DNA of 13,029 nt from Terriglobia bacterium (GCA_020072905.1 JAIQGB010000101.1:1-13029); one strand, 5' to 3'. Shown: positions 6,467 to 12,942, numbered from the stretch's first letter. Notes: generated from the sequence alone by a model not told the origin. Numbers and translations are program-made.

Positions 6467-7056
6467 TTGCCCTGCTCGATTACGGCGCCGGCAACGTCGG
6501 CTCGGTCCTTAAGGCCGTGCGATACCTCGGCTTCCCGGCACAACCCGTCAGCTCGCCGGAGCTGCTGGCGGGCGCGGAAAAGATCATCCTCCCGGGCCAG
6601 GGCCACTTCGGCGCGATGATGAAGGCACTGGCCGAGCGCCGTTTGCTCGTCACGCTGCGCAAGAAGATCGCAGCGGGCACACCGTATCTCGGCATCTGCC
6701 TGGGCCTCCAGGCGCTCTACGAGTCGAGCGAGGAGGCGCCGGGCATCGCGGGCCTCGGGCTGCTGCGCGGAAAAGTGAGGCGCTTTCAGACCCTTCCCAA
6801 GGTGCCGCAGGTGGGTTGGAACCAATTGCAGCTTCGTGCGCACGGCGGTTTATTCAAGGACGTCGCCGAGGGCAGCTTCGTGTATTACTGCCACTCCTAT
6901 TATGGCCCGGTGATACCGGAGTCAGTTGCTGTCACCGAGTACGGCGAAACCTACGCGGCGGGCGTTGAGAAAGGCAACGTCTGGGCCGTGCAGTTCCATC
7001 CCGAGAAGTCGGGCGAGGTCGGATTGAGGGCTCTTCGGAATTTCTTGGAGATATGA
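6463..7056 (+). CDS. hisH: Imidazole glycerol phosphate synthase, glutaminase subunit
   Basis: HisH is a class I glutamine amidotransferase that feeds ammonia through HisF to PRFAR. The protein has 197 residues, the usual length. The catalytic triad is visible: nucleophile C79 in GICLGLQ, H179 and E181 in FHPEKSG. The N-terminal IALLDYGAGNVGSV and the oxyanion region LPGQGHFGAMM are typical. The start is GTG 6463 inside the hisB stop, a four-base overlap that suggests translational coupling. The stop is followed six bases later by heptamer repeats. It forms a heterodimer with HisF, encoded next. Confidence 0.96.
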   Translation: MIALLDYGAGNVGSVLKAVRYLGFPAQPVSSPELLAGAEKIILPGQGHFGAMMKALAERRLLVTLRKKIAAGTPYLGICLGLQALYESSEEAPGIAGLGLLRGKVRRFQTLPKVPQVGWNQLQLRAHGGLFKDVAEGSFVYYCHSYYGPVIPESVAVTEYGETYAAGVEKGNVWAVQFHPEKSGEVGLRALRNFLEI

Positions 7057-7061
7057 GAGAC

Positions 7062-7144
7062 GTCTGTTGTCTGCTGCAAACGGCCCCTCTTGTTCTGTTT
7101 CTGCAACTGGCAACTGACAACTGACCACTGACCACTGGCCACTG
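7062..7144. repeat. Heptameric repeat element between hisH and hisF
   Basis: The right arm is six uninterrupted 7-nt units of type (G/A)C(A/C)ACTG (7103-7144), ending three bases before the hisF ATG. The left arm has two related units in inverse orientation (7064-7077, CTGTTGT and CTGCTGC), separated from the right arm by 25 bases. It fills nearly all of the hisH-hisF gap and leaves no room for a Shine-Dalgarno site. Its unit sequence is unrelated to that of the hisG-hisD element, but the period of seven is the same. Confidence 0.85.
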
Positions 7145-7147
7145 ACA

Positions 7148-8038
7148 ATGTTCGCCAAACGCATCATTCCGTGCCTTGACTGCAAGGACGGCCGCGTTGT
7201 GAAGGGTATCCAGTTTGTGAACCTGCGCGATGCGGGCGATCCGGGCGAGCTGGCCGAGGTTTACAACCGCGAAGGCGCGGACGAGCTGGTGATGCTCGAT
7301 ATCTCCGCCTCGCGCGAGGGCCGGGCCACGCTTATGGATACCGTCACTCGCGTGGCGCGCAAGCTCTTCATCCCGCTCACGGTGGGCGGGGGCGTGCGTA
7401 CGCTCGAGGACGCGCGCTGGCTGCTCGGCGCCGGCTCTGACAAGGTGGCGATCAATACCGCCGCGGTCGAGACGCCGGAGCTCATCACCGAACTCGCCGA
7501 GCGCTTTGGAAGCCAGGCCGTCGTCGTGGCGATTGATGCAAGGCGGATTGAAAAAACGGAAACTGGAAACTCGAAATTGGAAACTCGAAATTCGAAAATG
7601 GAAACTCGCCACTCGGTGCGGGATGATGTGCCAGTTCCCAATTTTCAATTTCCAGTTTCTGGTGCCGCCTCGGCGGAGGCTGCGGCCACGAGGTGGACGG
7701 TGTTGACTTACGGCGGTACGCGCCCCACGGGGCTCGAGGCGGTCGAATGGGCTCAGCGCGTGGGGAAACTCGGCGCGGGGGAAATCCTGCTGACTTCAAT
7801 GGACGCGGACGGCACGCAGGCGGGCTTCGATTGCGAGCTGACGGCCACCATCTCGCGCGCCGTGCATATCCCCGTCATCGCCTCGGGCGGCGCGGGCGGT
7901 CCGGAGCATTTTGCCGAGGTCTTCCTGCGCGGCGCGGCGGACGCGGCGCTCGCTGCCTCGATCTTTCATTTCGAGACGCACACGATTCGCGGCCTGAAGG
8001 AATATCTGCGGGAGCGGGGCGTTCCAGTGAGGATCTAG
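7148..8038 (+). CDS. hisF: Imidazole glycerol phosphate synthase cyclase subunit with ~45-residue insertion
   Basis: HisF is a (beta/alpha)8 barrel that turns PRFAR and ammonia into IGP and AICAR. The protein has 296 residues, about 43 more than usual. The core is intact: catalytic D11 (IIPCLDCKDG) and D130 (VVVAIDARR), phosphate-site motifs VGGGVRTLE and ASGGAGG, TSMDADGT and LAASIFHF. The excess is one block, residues about 134-182 (7547-7693), where relatives have a turn of about four residues between AIDAKR and the following strand (here WTVLTYGG). The block is encoded by an inverted heptamer element (7558-7658) plus a short alanine-rich tail, and it stays in frame. Insertion at a surface hairpin tip makes a working enzyme plausible. 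The TAG stop (8036-8038) lies inside another heptamer array. No Shine-Dalgarno precedes ATG 7148. Confidence 0.95.
   Translation: MFAKRIIPCLDCKDGRVVKGIQFVNLRDAGDPGELAEVYNREGADELVMLDISASREGRATLMDTVTRVARKLFIPLTVGGGVRTLEDARWLLGAGSDKVAINTAAVETPELITELAERFGSQAVVVAIDARRIEKTETGNSKLETRNSKMETRHSVRDDVPVPNFQFPVSGAASAEAAATRWTVLTYGGTRPTGLEAVEWAQRVGKLGAGEILLTSMDADGTQAGFDCELTATISRAVHIPVIASGGAGGPEHFAEVFLRGAADAALAASIFHFETHTIRGLKEYLRERGVPVRI
7558..7658. repeat. Heptameric inverted-repeat element inside the hisF coding region
   Basis: The left arm has seven 7-nt units of type (G/C)GAAA(C/T)T (7558-7606) plus one degenerate unit to 7613. The right arm has four units of type (C/T)CA(G/A)TTT (7631-7658). The reverse complement of the right arm matches the first four left units at about 23 of 28 positions. 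The 17-base centre is GC-rich and unique. The architecture is the same as the intergenic elements in this operon, but here it is translated, giving repeats such as ETGNSKLETRNSKMETR. Such A/T-richer sequence stands out from the surrounding GC-rich coding DNA. Confidence 0.9.
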
Positions 8039-8149
8039 GATTTGGGATCAAGGATTAAGCGCCAGAGATTGAGGATCTAGGATCAAGGACCCGGATTCCA
8101 GCCCCGCACGGGTTCTTTCCCTTAATCCTGAATCCTTGATCCTTGATCC
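8031..8149. repeat. Heptameric inverted-repeat element between hisF and hisA
   Basis: The left arm has four 7-nt units of type GGATNNN (8031-8058) and two more at 8073-8086. The right arm has four units of type TNATCC (8122-8149: TTAATCC, TGAATCC, TTGATCC, TTGATCC). The two arms match in inverted orientation at about 22 of 28 positions. The first unit supplies the hisF stop codon (TAG, 8036-8038), and the element ends 15 bases before the hisA ATG. The centre has a small ACCCG/CGGGT pairing (8089-8093 with 8109-8113). Confidence 0.88.
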
Positions 8150-8164
8150 TGAGCTTCGATTTCC

Positions 8165-8860
8165 ATGGTAATTCCCTGCATCGACCTGATGGGCGGCAAA
8201 GTCGTCCAGCTTGTCCAGGGGCGGGAGAAGAAGCTCGAACTGCCCGACCCGCTGGCGGTGCTCGCAAAGTTCGCGGACTACCCGGAAGTCCAGGTGATTG
8301 ATCTGGACGCTGCCATGGGTGGCCCAGAAGGCGCCACGAACGCGGAGATCGTCCGCGAATTGTGCGCGCGCAAATCCTGCCGCGCGGGCGGTGGAATCCG
8401 CACCGTCGAGCGTGCTCAGCAAGTCGTGGCGGATGGCGCACGCAAGGTGATTGTGGGCAGCTCGGCCTTTACGGTCCAGGGAATTCATCGCAAATTCTTG
8501 CGCGCGCTTGTTGTTGCCGTTCCGCGTGAGAAGATCATGATCGCCGTCGATTCGCTGGGCGACCGCGTGGCGATTCACGGCTGGCGCGAGACGCTGGACC
8601 TGCGCGCGACGGAGGCCCTTCCGCAGCTTGAGCCTTACTGCTCGGAATTTCTCTGCACTTACATTGACGCGGAAGGGAAGCTCCAGGGAACGAACATGGA
8701 GTGGTTCCGCAAGCTGCGCGCGGCGACGAGTTTGCCCATCACCGCCGCGGGCGGCATCACCACCGACGAGGAGATTCACGCTCTCGACGCGCTCGGCATG
8801 CACGCCGCACTTGGGATGGCGATTTATCGCAAGGTCTTCCCGGAGCTCTTCGCTAGCTGA
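8165..8860 (+). CDS. hisA: ProFAR isomerase (HisA)
   Basis: HisA isomerises ProFAR to PRFAR, the substrate of HisHF. At 231 residues the barrel is slightly shorter than typical (about 240). The two catalytic aspartates are at D7 (IPCIDLMGG) and D129 (IAVDS). RAGGGIRTVE and TAAGGITTDEE are the phosphate-binding loops, and HGWRET follows the second aspartate, as is usual in HisA. The N-terminal IPCIDLMGGKVVQLVQG and the LEPYCSEFLCTYID block differ from the enteric form and, as I remember it, resemble acidobacterial HisA. It is the last gene of the operon, placed after hisF, whereas hisA before hisF is the common order. The start lacks a clear Shine-Dalgarno because the heptamer element ends 15 bases upstream. 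Confidence 0.93.
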   Translation: MVIPCIDLMGGKVVQLVQGREKKLELPDPLAVLAKFADYPEVQVIDLDAAMGGPEGATNAEIVRELCARKSCRAGGGIRTVERAQQVVADGARKVIVGSSAFTVQGIHRKFLRALVVAVPREKIMIAVDSLGDRVAIHGWRETLDLRATEALPQLEPYCSEFLCTYIDAEGKLQGTNMEWFRKLRAATSLPITAAGGITTDEEIHALDALGMHAALGMAIYRKVFPELFAS

Positions 8861-8889
8861 GCGCGCTGAACAATCTCGCCTCAGGGAAT

Positions 8890-8918
8890 TTGACAGCCTT
8901 GGGGCGCTGGTTTAGATT
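8890..8918 (+). promoter_or_regulatory. Probable sigma70 promoter of serS
   Basis: A perfect TTGACA (8890-8895) is followed after 17 bases by TAGATT (8913-8918, four of six matches). Transcription would start near 8925, giving a 5' UTR of about 120 bases that contains the REP-like element. This makes serS a unit separate from the his operon, though readthrough is possible because no T-tract terminator follows hisA. Confidence 0.6.
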
Positions 8919-8952
8919 GGCCGTTAATCGCTTTACTGCGCAGTGGGCGACG

Positions 8953-9012
8953 CCCCTCACCCGTCCCGCTTTGCGGGACACCCTCTCCCGGAGGGAGAGG
9001 GCTGGGAGTGGG
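8953..9012. repeat. REP-like palindromic element in the serS 5' UTR
   Basis: Two perfect hairpins lie side by side: GTCCCGC / GCGGGAC with a TTT loop (8963-8979), and a 9-bp CCCTCTCCC / GGGAGAGGG with a GGA loop (8981-9001). Outer C-rich and G-rich flanks (8953-8962 and 9004-9012) can partly pair to close a cruciform. This CCCTCTCCC-type palindrome is a widespread intergenic element in GC-rich bacteria and yields the familiar spurious peptide LPEGEG when translated. It is unrelated to the heptamer elements in the his operon. Confidence 0.8.
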
Positions 9013-9047
9013 AAAACGATGAAGCGAGCAGTCGTGAGAAAAAACTG

Positions 9048-10328
9048 ATGTTGGATCTCAGCTTTGTTCGCGAAAACCTGGAGCTGGTCAAGCAGAAGAT
9101 GCGCGAGCGCGGGATGGGAGACTCGCTCGCCAACTTCGAGGAACTCGACCGCGAACGGCGCAAAGCCCTGGTGGAAGCCGAAAGCGGCAAGGCGCGGCGC
9201 AACAAGGTTTCCGACGAAATCGCGGCGCTGAAAAAGCAGGGACAAGACGCCTCCGTGCTGATCGCCGAGATGCGTGGGTTGGGCGAGAGAATCAAGGACC
9301 TCGACGAGCAGGCCAAGAGCCTCGACGAGCGCTTGCGCGAGTTGCTCAAGAACATCCCCAACGTTCCGCACGCGAGCGTACCGGTCGGCCGCGGCGCGGA
9401 AGACAACCAGGAAGTGCGCCGCTGGGGCGAGCCGCGCCAGTTCGACTTCGAGCCCAAGGCGCATTGGGACCTGGGGCCACAACTCGGCATTTTGGATTTC
9501 GAGCGCGCGGCGAAAATCTCCGGCGCGCGCTTCGCCGTGTATAGCGGGATCGGGGCGCGACTCGAGCGTGCGCTGGCGAATTTCATGCTGGACGTCCACA
9601 CACGCGAGCACGGCTACACGGAAGTCCTGCCACCCTTCATCGTCAATTCTGCGAGTTTGTATGGTACCGGCAATTTACCCAAATTCGCGGAAGACCTCTT
9701 CAAGCTCGAAGGCACCGACTATTGGTTGATCCCCACCGCAGAAGTTCCGGTGACGAACCTTTACCGCGATGAAGTGCTGGAAGCCGAGCGGCTTCCCGTC
9801 AAGCTCTGCGCTTGGACGGCGTGCTTCCGCAGCGAAGCGGGCTCCTACGGCAAGGACACACGCGGCATCATTCGCCAGCACCAGTTTCAGAAAGTCGAGC
9901 TGGTCAAGTTTGCGCTACCCGAGAATTCCTACGACGAACTCGAATCGCTCACGCACGACGCGGAAGTGATTCTCCAGCGCCTTGGGCTGCCGTATCGCGT
10001 TGTGACGCTATGCACTGCCGACTTGGGTTTCAGCGCCGCGAAGACCTATGACCTGGAAGTCTGGCTGCCCTCGGGCGGCGAGTACAAAGAGATTTCCTCC
10101 TGCACGAACTTCGAAGCCTTCCAGGCGCGGCGCGCCAACCTGCGTTTCCGGCGCGGCGGCAGAGGCAAGACCGAATTCCTGCACACGCTCAACGGCAGCG
10201 GGCTGGCCATCGGCCGCACGTGGCTTGCCCTCCTCGAGAACTACCAGCAGGCCGACGGCTCGGTAGTCGTTCCCGAGACGCTGCGGCCCTATCTCGACGG
10301 TCTGGAACGCATCACGCCTCCAAGATAG
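9048..10328 (+). CDS. serS: Seryl-tRNA synthetase
   Basis: SerS charges tRNA-Ser, and also tRNA-Sec, with serine. At 426 residues it has the normal bacterial length. Residues about 25-105 form the charged helical arm (antiparallel coiled coil) that binds the long variable arm of tRNA-Ser. The class II core follows: the TAEVPVTN region, motif 2 around F260-R261 (FRSEAGSYGKDTRG followed by IIRQHQF), and motif 3 N382-G-S-G-L-A-I-G-R390. ATG 9048 gives the usual N-terminus MLDLSFVREN. The frame is open upstream to 8943, but that part only translates the REP-like element. No strong ribosome site is visible. A small membrane-protein gene starts 10 bases after the stop. Confidence 0.96.
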   Translation: MLDLSFVRENLELVKQKMRERGMGDSLANFEELDRERRKALVEAESGKARRNKVSDEIAALKKQGQDASVLIAEMRGLGERIKDLDEQAKSLDERLRELLKNIPNVPHASVPVGRGAEDNQEVRRWGEPRQFDFEPKAHWDLGPQLGILDFERAAKISGARFAVYSGIGARLERALANFMLDVHTREHGYTEVLPPFIVNSASLYGTGNLPKFAEDLFKLEGTDYWLIPTAEVPVTNLYRDEVLEAERLPVKLCAWTACFRSEAGSYGKDTRGIIRQHQFQKVELVKFALPENSYDELESLTHDAEVILQRLGLPYRVVTLCTADLGFSAAKTYDLEVWLPSGGEYKEISSCTNFEAFQARRANLRFRRGGRGKTEFLHTLNGSGLAIGRTWLALLENYQQADGSVVVPETLRPYLDGLERITPPR

Positions 10329-10338
10329 ACCTCCGTTC

Positions 10339-10992
10339 ATGCCCGATCAGAAAACCAATCCGCAGGAGCCTCGGCCGCGGGGCATCTTCGAGACGGCAAA
10401 GCGCATGACGATGGGCGCGCTGTTCTTCCTCATCCTGCTTATTCCGCGTTTCCGGCGACTGCGACGGCGGGTTTGGGCGTGGGCGTTGGTTCGAGTTATC
10501 GCCGTGCTTTCCGGCGGAGGCTTGATCTGGGATTACGCACAGGCACATACGGGCGTAGGTTTTCTTCTTGGCGGGCTGGTACTCGTTGCCTTTGGGGCGC
10601 TGGTTCGCGCCAAGCCGCAGGCAAAGACAGTCGAAGAGAAGGCGCGCGAACTCGGGGCGCTGGTCGTGCTCAATGGCGGAACCTTCCTGCCGGCCAACGG
10701 CGCAGCGCACCCTGACGCGCAGATCTACGTTTTCCCCGAGCGGTTGCTGGTCCTCGACGGTCGCGAAGCAGCGGTGGGTGAGATCCCGCTCGCCCGCGTG
10801 CAACGCTACGCTGCGCGCCCGGCATCATCGGACGCTGGGGAGGAAGGGAAGCTATGGGAACTGGAGATTGCGTGGGAGTCGGGGAGTGCGCGCTTCCGCT
10901 ACAACAGCTTTTTCGCCGAGCACCTGGCGCGCGTGGCGGGGACGACGCTGCGGAATCTGCTCAGGAAGGAATTACCCGTTCTGAAGTCATGA
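10339..10992 (+). CDS. Small membrane protein of unknown function
   Basis: The protein has 217 residues and I do not recognise the family. The N-terminus is polar and proline-rich, then about three hydrophobic segments appear at roughly 23-37, 45-64 and 72-89, separated by an arginine-rich loop (37-44) that should be cytoplasmic by the positive-inside rule. Residues about 90-217 are soluble, alternate strand-like hydrophobic patches (ALVVLNGGTF, AQIYVFPERLLVLDG, LWELEIAWESGSARFRYN) and may form a small beta-rich domain, possibly PH-like; that is a guess. It starts 10 bases after serS and is probably cotranscribed with it. There is no clear Shine-Dalgarno at ATG 10339. Coding density and GC character match the neighbours, so I believe the gene is real. 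Confidence 0.75.
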   Translation: MPDQKTNPQEPRPRGIFETAKRMTMGALFFLILLIPRFRRLRRRVWAWALVRVIAVLSGGGLIWDYAQAHTGVGFLLGGLVLVAFGALVRAKPQAKTVEEKARELGALVVLNGGTFLPANGAAHPDAQIYVFPERLLVLDGREAAVGEIPLARVQRYAARPASSDAGEEGKLWELEIAWESGSARFRYNSFFAEHLARVAGTTLRNLLRKELPVLKS

Positions 10993-10996
10993 GTGC

Positions 10997-11061
10997 CTGT
11001 GGCGGCGGTCTGTGGGCGACGACACAAATCCTTGCGGCGGTCAGAGAGCACGCCGCTACAG
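10997..11061. repeat. GC-rich inverted repeat between convergent genes
   Basis: CTGTGGCGGCG (10997-11007) pairs with CGCCGCTACAG (11051-11061) over 11 positions, including one G-U pair (11001/11057). The interior carries a second GCGGCGG word. It sits five bases after the membrane-protein stop and next to the damaged 3' end of the radical SAM gene. No T tract follows, so it is better read as a dispersed palindromic element than as an intrinsic terminator. Confidence 0.55.
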
Positions 11062-11073
11062 AAAGGCGCGAAC

Positions 11074-11178
11074 CTAGCGAATGGTGTCCCCCGCAAGGCC
11101 CCAGAAATCCTTCACGTAATAAGAAGACAGCACGTTGCCAAACAGCGGGAATTCTGACGCAGGCGCAGGTTGGGCATC
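11074..11178 (-). pseudogene. Possible out-of-frame C-terminal remnant of the radical SAM gene
   Basis: On the minus strand, in a different frame from the radical SAM gene and overlapping its last codons, the sequence reads a protein-like tail, roughly FPLFGNVLSSYYVKDFWG then LAGDTIR, ending in TAG at 11074-11076. It is richer in aromatic and ordered residues than the in-frame end RCLATCCLLIT. This suggests the true C-terminus of the ancestral gene, separated from the N-terminal part by a deletion and frameshift near 11175. It is an inference from composition only. Confidence 0.4.
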
Positions 11179-11855
11179 TTTTCGTGCAAGGCTGACTGCG
11201 TGGCGAAGACGAAGCCCTGTTCGCCGCAGTATTCGAGAATGCGCTCGACCTCCGCAATGTTCCATTCCTCGATGACCGTACTGATGGTGATGTCGGTGGG
11301 GCGCGGCATGCGCTCACGGGCGAGCGCCAGGTTGTCGAGCACGCGTTGGACGACGGCCGGCTTCGACATGGGCCTTGATGAATCCACGGCCAGCGAATCG
11401 AGGCTGACGATCAGGCCGTGCAGATTCGCGAAGAGCATTTGCCGCTTGTGCAGCAGCGTGCCGTTCGAGACCATCAGGACAGAGCGGAACTTCAGGTCCT
11501 GGCGCGCCGCACGCGTGAGTTCTTCGATGTCGTCGCGCAGGGTCGGCTCCCCGCCGGTGAAGAGGATCGAATCGGTTTCCCGTCGGATAATCCGCAACAG
11601 CTCGACCGTTCTCTCCGTGGGAAGCTCCTGGCTGAAGACATCCGGCTCCTTTTGCGTGCAGTAAGTACAGTCCAGGTTGCAGCGATGCGTGGCATAGAAG
11701 ACCGCGGCGTAGGGCGCCACGACGTTCGTCGCCAGGACTTCGCGCCGGTAGAGGTTCTGGAAGTAGTGTTTGAAGTTCTTGAGGACAAACGGGTAGTGGC
11801 GCACCAATCCGCGCAGCAGGACCATCCCTGAGGGCTCTTTCTGCCCGTTCTTCAT
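11112..11855 (-). CDS. Radical SAM protein, apparently truncated at the C-terminus
   Basis: The protein has 247 residues. The 4Fe-4S binding motif CxxxCxxC is at C59, C63 and C66 (HRCNLDCTYCTQKEP), and the SAM-binding GGEP motif is at 101-104 (LFTGGEPTLRDDI). SNGTLL, IVSLDS and TISTVIEEWN mark further strands of the radical SAM barrel. A basic, amphipathic N-terminal region (about 11-40) precedes the barrel. Family members of this kind usually continue for about 80-120 residues with a cysteine-bearing C-terminal segment, which is missing here: after MPNLRLRQN the frame ends in RCLATCCLLIT. A second frame keeps a protein-like tail (see 11074-11178). The start is ATG 11855 or ATG 11825. The substrate cannot be named, and the gene may be non-functional. 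Confidence 0.75.
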   Translation of the reverse strand: MKNGQKEPSGMVLLRGLVRHYPFVLKNFKHYFQNLYRREVLATNVVAPYAAVFYATHRCNLDCTYCTQKEPDVFSQELPTERTVELLRIIRRETDSILFTGGEPTLRDDIEELTRAARQDLKFRSVLMVSNGTLLHKRQMLFANLHGLIVSLDSLAVDSSRPMSKPAVVQRVLDNLALARERMPRPTDITISTVIEEWNIAEVERILEYCGEQGFVFATQSALHEKMPNLRLRQNSRCLATCCLLIT

Positions 11856-11985
11856 AAACTGACATAATTACCGAAATAGTCCCGCAAGGCAAGGAGGTAG
11901 AGGTGGACCTGGCCGCATCGCCGCCGAAAGGCATCTAACTCGGTTTGAGTCGCGACGCCAGGGAGCGCGATGACGCCCGGGGGGT

Positions 11986-12000
11986 GCCGCGGGACGCGGC
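11986..12000 (-). terminator. GC hairpin directly after the CDF gene
   Basis: GCCGCG (11986-11991) and CGCGGC (11995-12000) form a perfect 6-bp stem with a three-base loop, two bases after the CDF stop on the minus strand. No T tract follows in either direction, so termination is uncertain. The rest of 11856-11985 holds no gene I can support; it is the upstream region of the radical SAM gene. Confidence 0.35.
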
Positions 12001-12002
12001 GT

Positions 12003-12926
12003 CTATTCCTCTGTCTTCCGGCTGGCGGGAGCCGGTTCCGGCATGTAACGATGAAAGTCCCCCGGGGCGTGGGTGTGCTCGAACTGGATCGTCGTGTGGG
12101 TGATGCCGAACTCGCTGGCTAGGACTGCGCGGACGCGGTGGGCGATGCGCTCGCTTTCCGAGGTGGGCATATCGAGGATGCGGATGTGGCAGGCGAGGGC
12201 GTGCGACTCGGAGCCCAGGCTCCAGATGTGGACATCGTGGACCTCGCGCACTCCGGGGATCTCGAGCATGGCAACGGCCACGCGCTCCACACTCATACCT
12301 TTGGGCGTGCTCTCCAGCAGGATGTTGGATGACTCGAGGAGAATGCCGACGGCGCTCCAGACGATCATGCCCGCGATGAGAAAGGCGATTACCGGGTCGA
12401 TGAACGTCTGCCCCGTCCGGCGAATCAGCCAGCCGCCGGCGATGATGGCAAGGTTGGAAAGCGCGTCGCCGAGGTTGTGGATGAAGACCGCGCGCAAGTT
12501 CAGGTCCCGCCGCTCGCGCGCGAGGGCCAGCGTGATGCCGCCGTTGATGACCAGCGCCAGGAAGCCCACAGCGAGCATGGCGCCGCCGGCCACCGGGGCG
12601 GGGTGAAGGATGCGCTGGTAGCCTTCGTAGCAGATGAAGACCGCCACGCCGACTAGCAGGAGGCCGTTGACGAACGCCGCCAGCACCCCGGCGCGGTGAT
12701 AACCGAAAGTCTTCTCCTGGTCGGGAGGGCGCTGGGCAAAGTAGAGGGCGATCCAAGTGAGCAGCAGGGTCGGAACGTCCGTGAAGTTGTGCCAGCCGTC
12801 GCTGAGGAGGGCCAGACTGCCAGCGAGCGCCCCGGCGACGAATTCCGTCGCCACCAGGGCGACGGTCGCGACCAACGCGAGCTTGAGGACCCAGTTGGCC
12901 GATCGAGTGTGACCCAAAGTGTGCAC
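12003..12926 (-). CDS. Cation diffusion facilitator (CDF) family metal efflux transporter
   Basis: CDF proteins export Zn2+, Co2+, Cd2+ or similar ions across the inner membrane in exchange for protons. The protein has 307 residues and about six membrane segments at roughly 13-36, 38-63, 79-99, 115-135, 146-168 and 175-195. The transport-site motifs are HxxxD in TM2 (H46, D50; SDGWHNFTD) and HxxxD in TM5 (H150, D154; HNLGD), the H/D arrangement of Zn-type CzcD/ZnT members. Residues about 205-290 are the cytoplasmic domain with VHDVHIWSLGSESHALACHI. A histidine-rich metal-sensing loop is short or absent. GTG 12926 is chosen because GAGGG lies four bases upstream and a promoter fits. Metal specificity cannot be read from the sequence, so I give no symbol. 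Confidence 0.93.
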   Translation of the reverse strand: MHTLGHTRSANWVLKLALVATVALVATEFVAGALAGSLALLSDGWHNFTDVPTLLLTWIALYFAQRPPDQEKTFGYHRAGVLAAFVNGLLLVGVAVFICYEGYQRILHPAPVAGGAMLAVGFLALVINGGITLALARERRDLNLRAVFIHNLGDALSNLAIIAGGWLIRRTGQTFIDPVIAFLIAGMIVWSAVGILLESSNILLESTPKGMSVERVAVAMLEIPGVREVHDVHIWSLGSESHALACHIRILDMPTSESERIAHRVRAVLASEFGITHTTIQFEHTHAPGDFHRYMPEPAPASRKTEE

Positions 12927-12942
12927 AAAGCCCTCAGAGGGA

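Noticed and set aside
3330..8149. Heptamer arrays as CRISPR or simple tandem repeats
   Set aside because: Units are 7 bases without spacers, and each array has an inverse partner arm; there are no cas genes.
8943..9047. 35-residue N-terminal extension of SerS
   Set aside because: It is the translation of the REP-like palindrome (HPLPEGEG-type peptide) and lies before the canonical MLDLSFVREN start.
11935..12756. Arginine/proline-rich open frame overlapping the CDF gene on the same strand
   Set aside because: Low-complexity composition typical of an out-of-frame GC-rich shadow; the CDF frame has full domain content.
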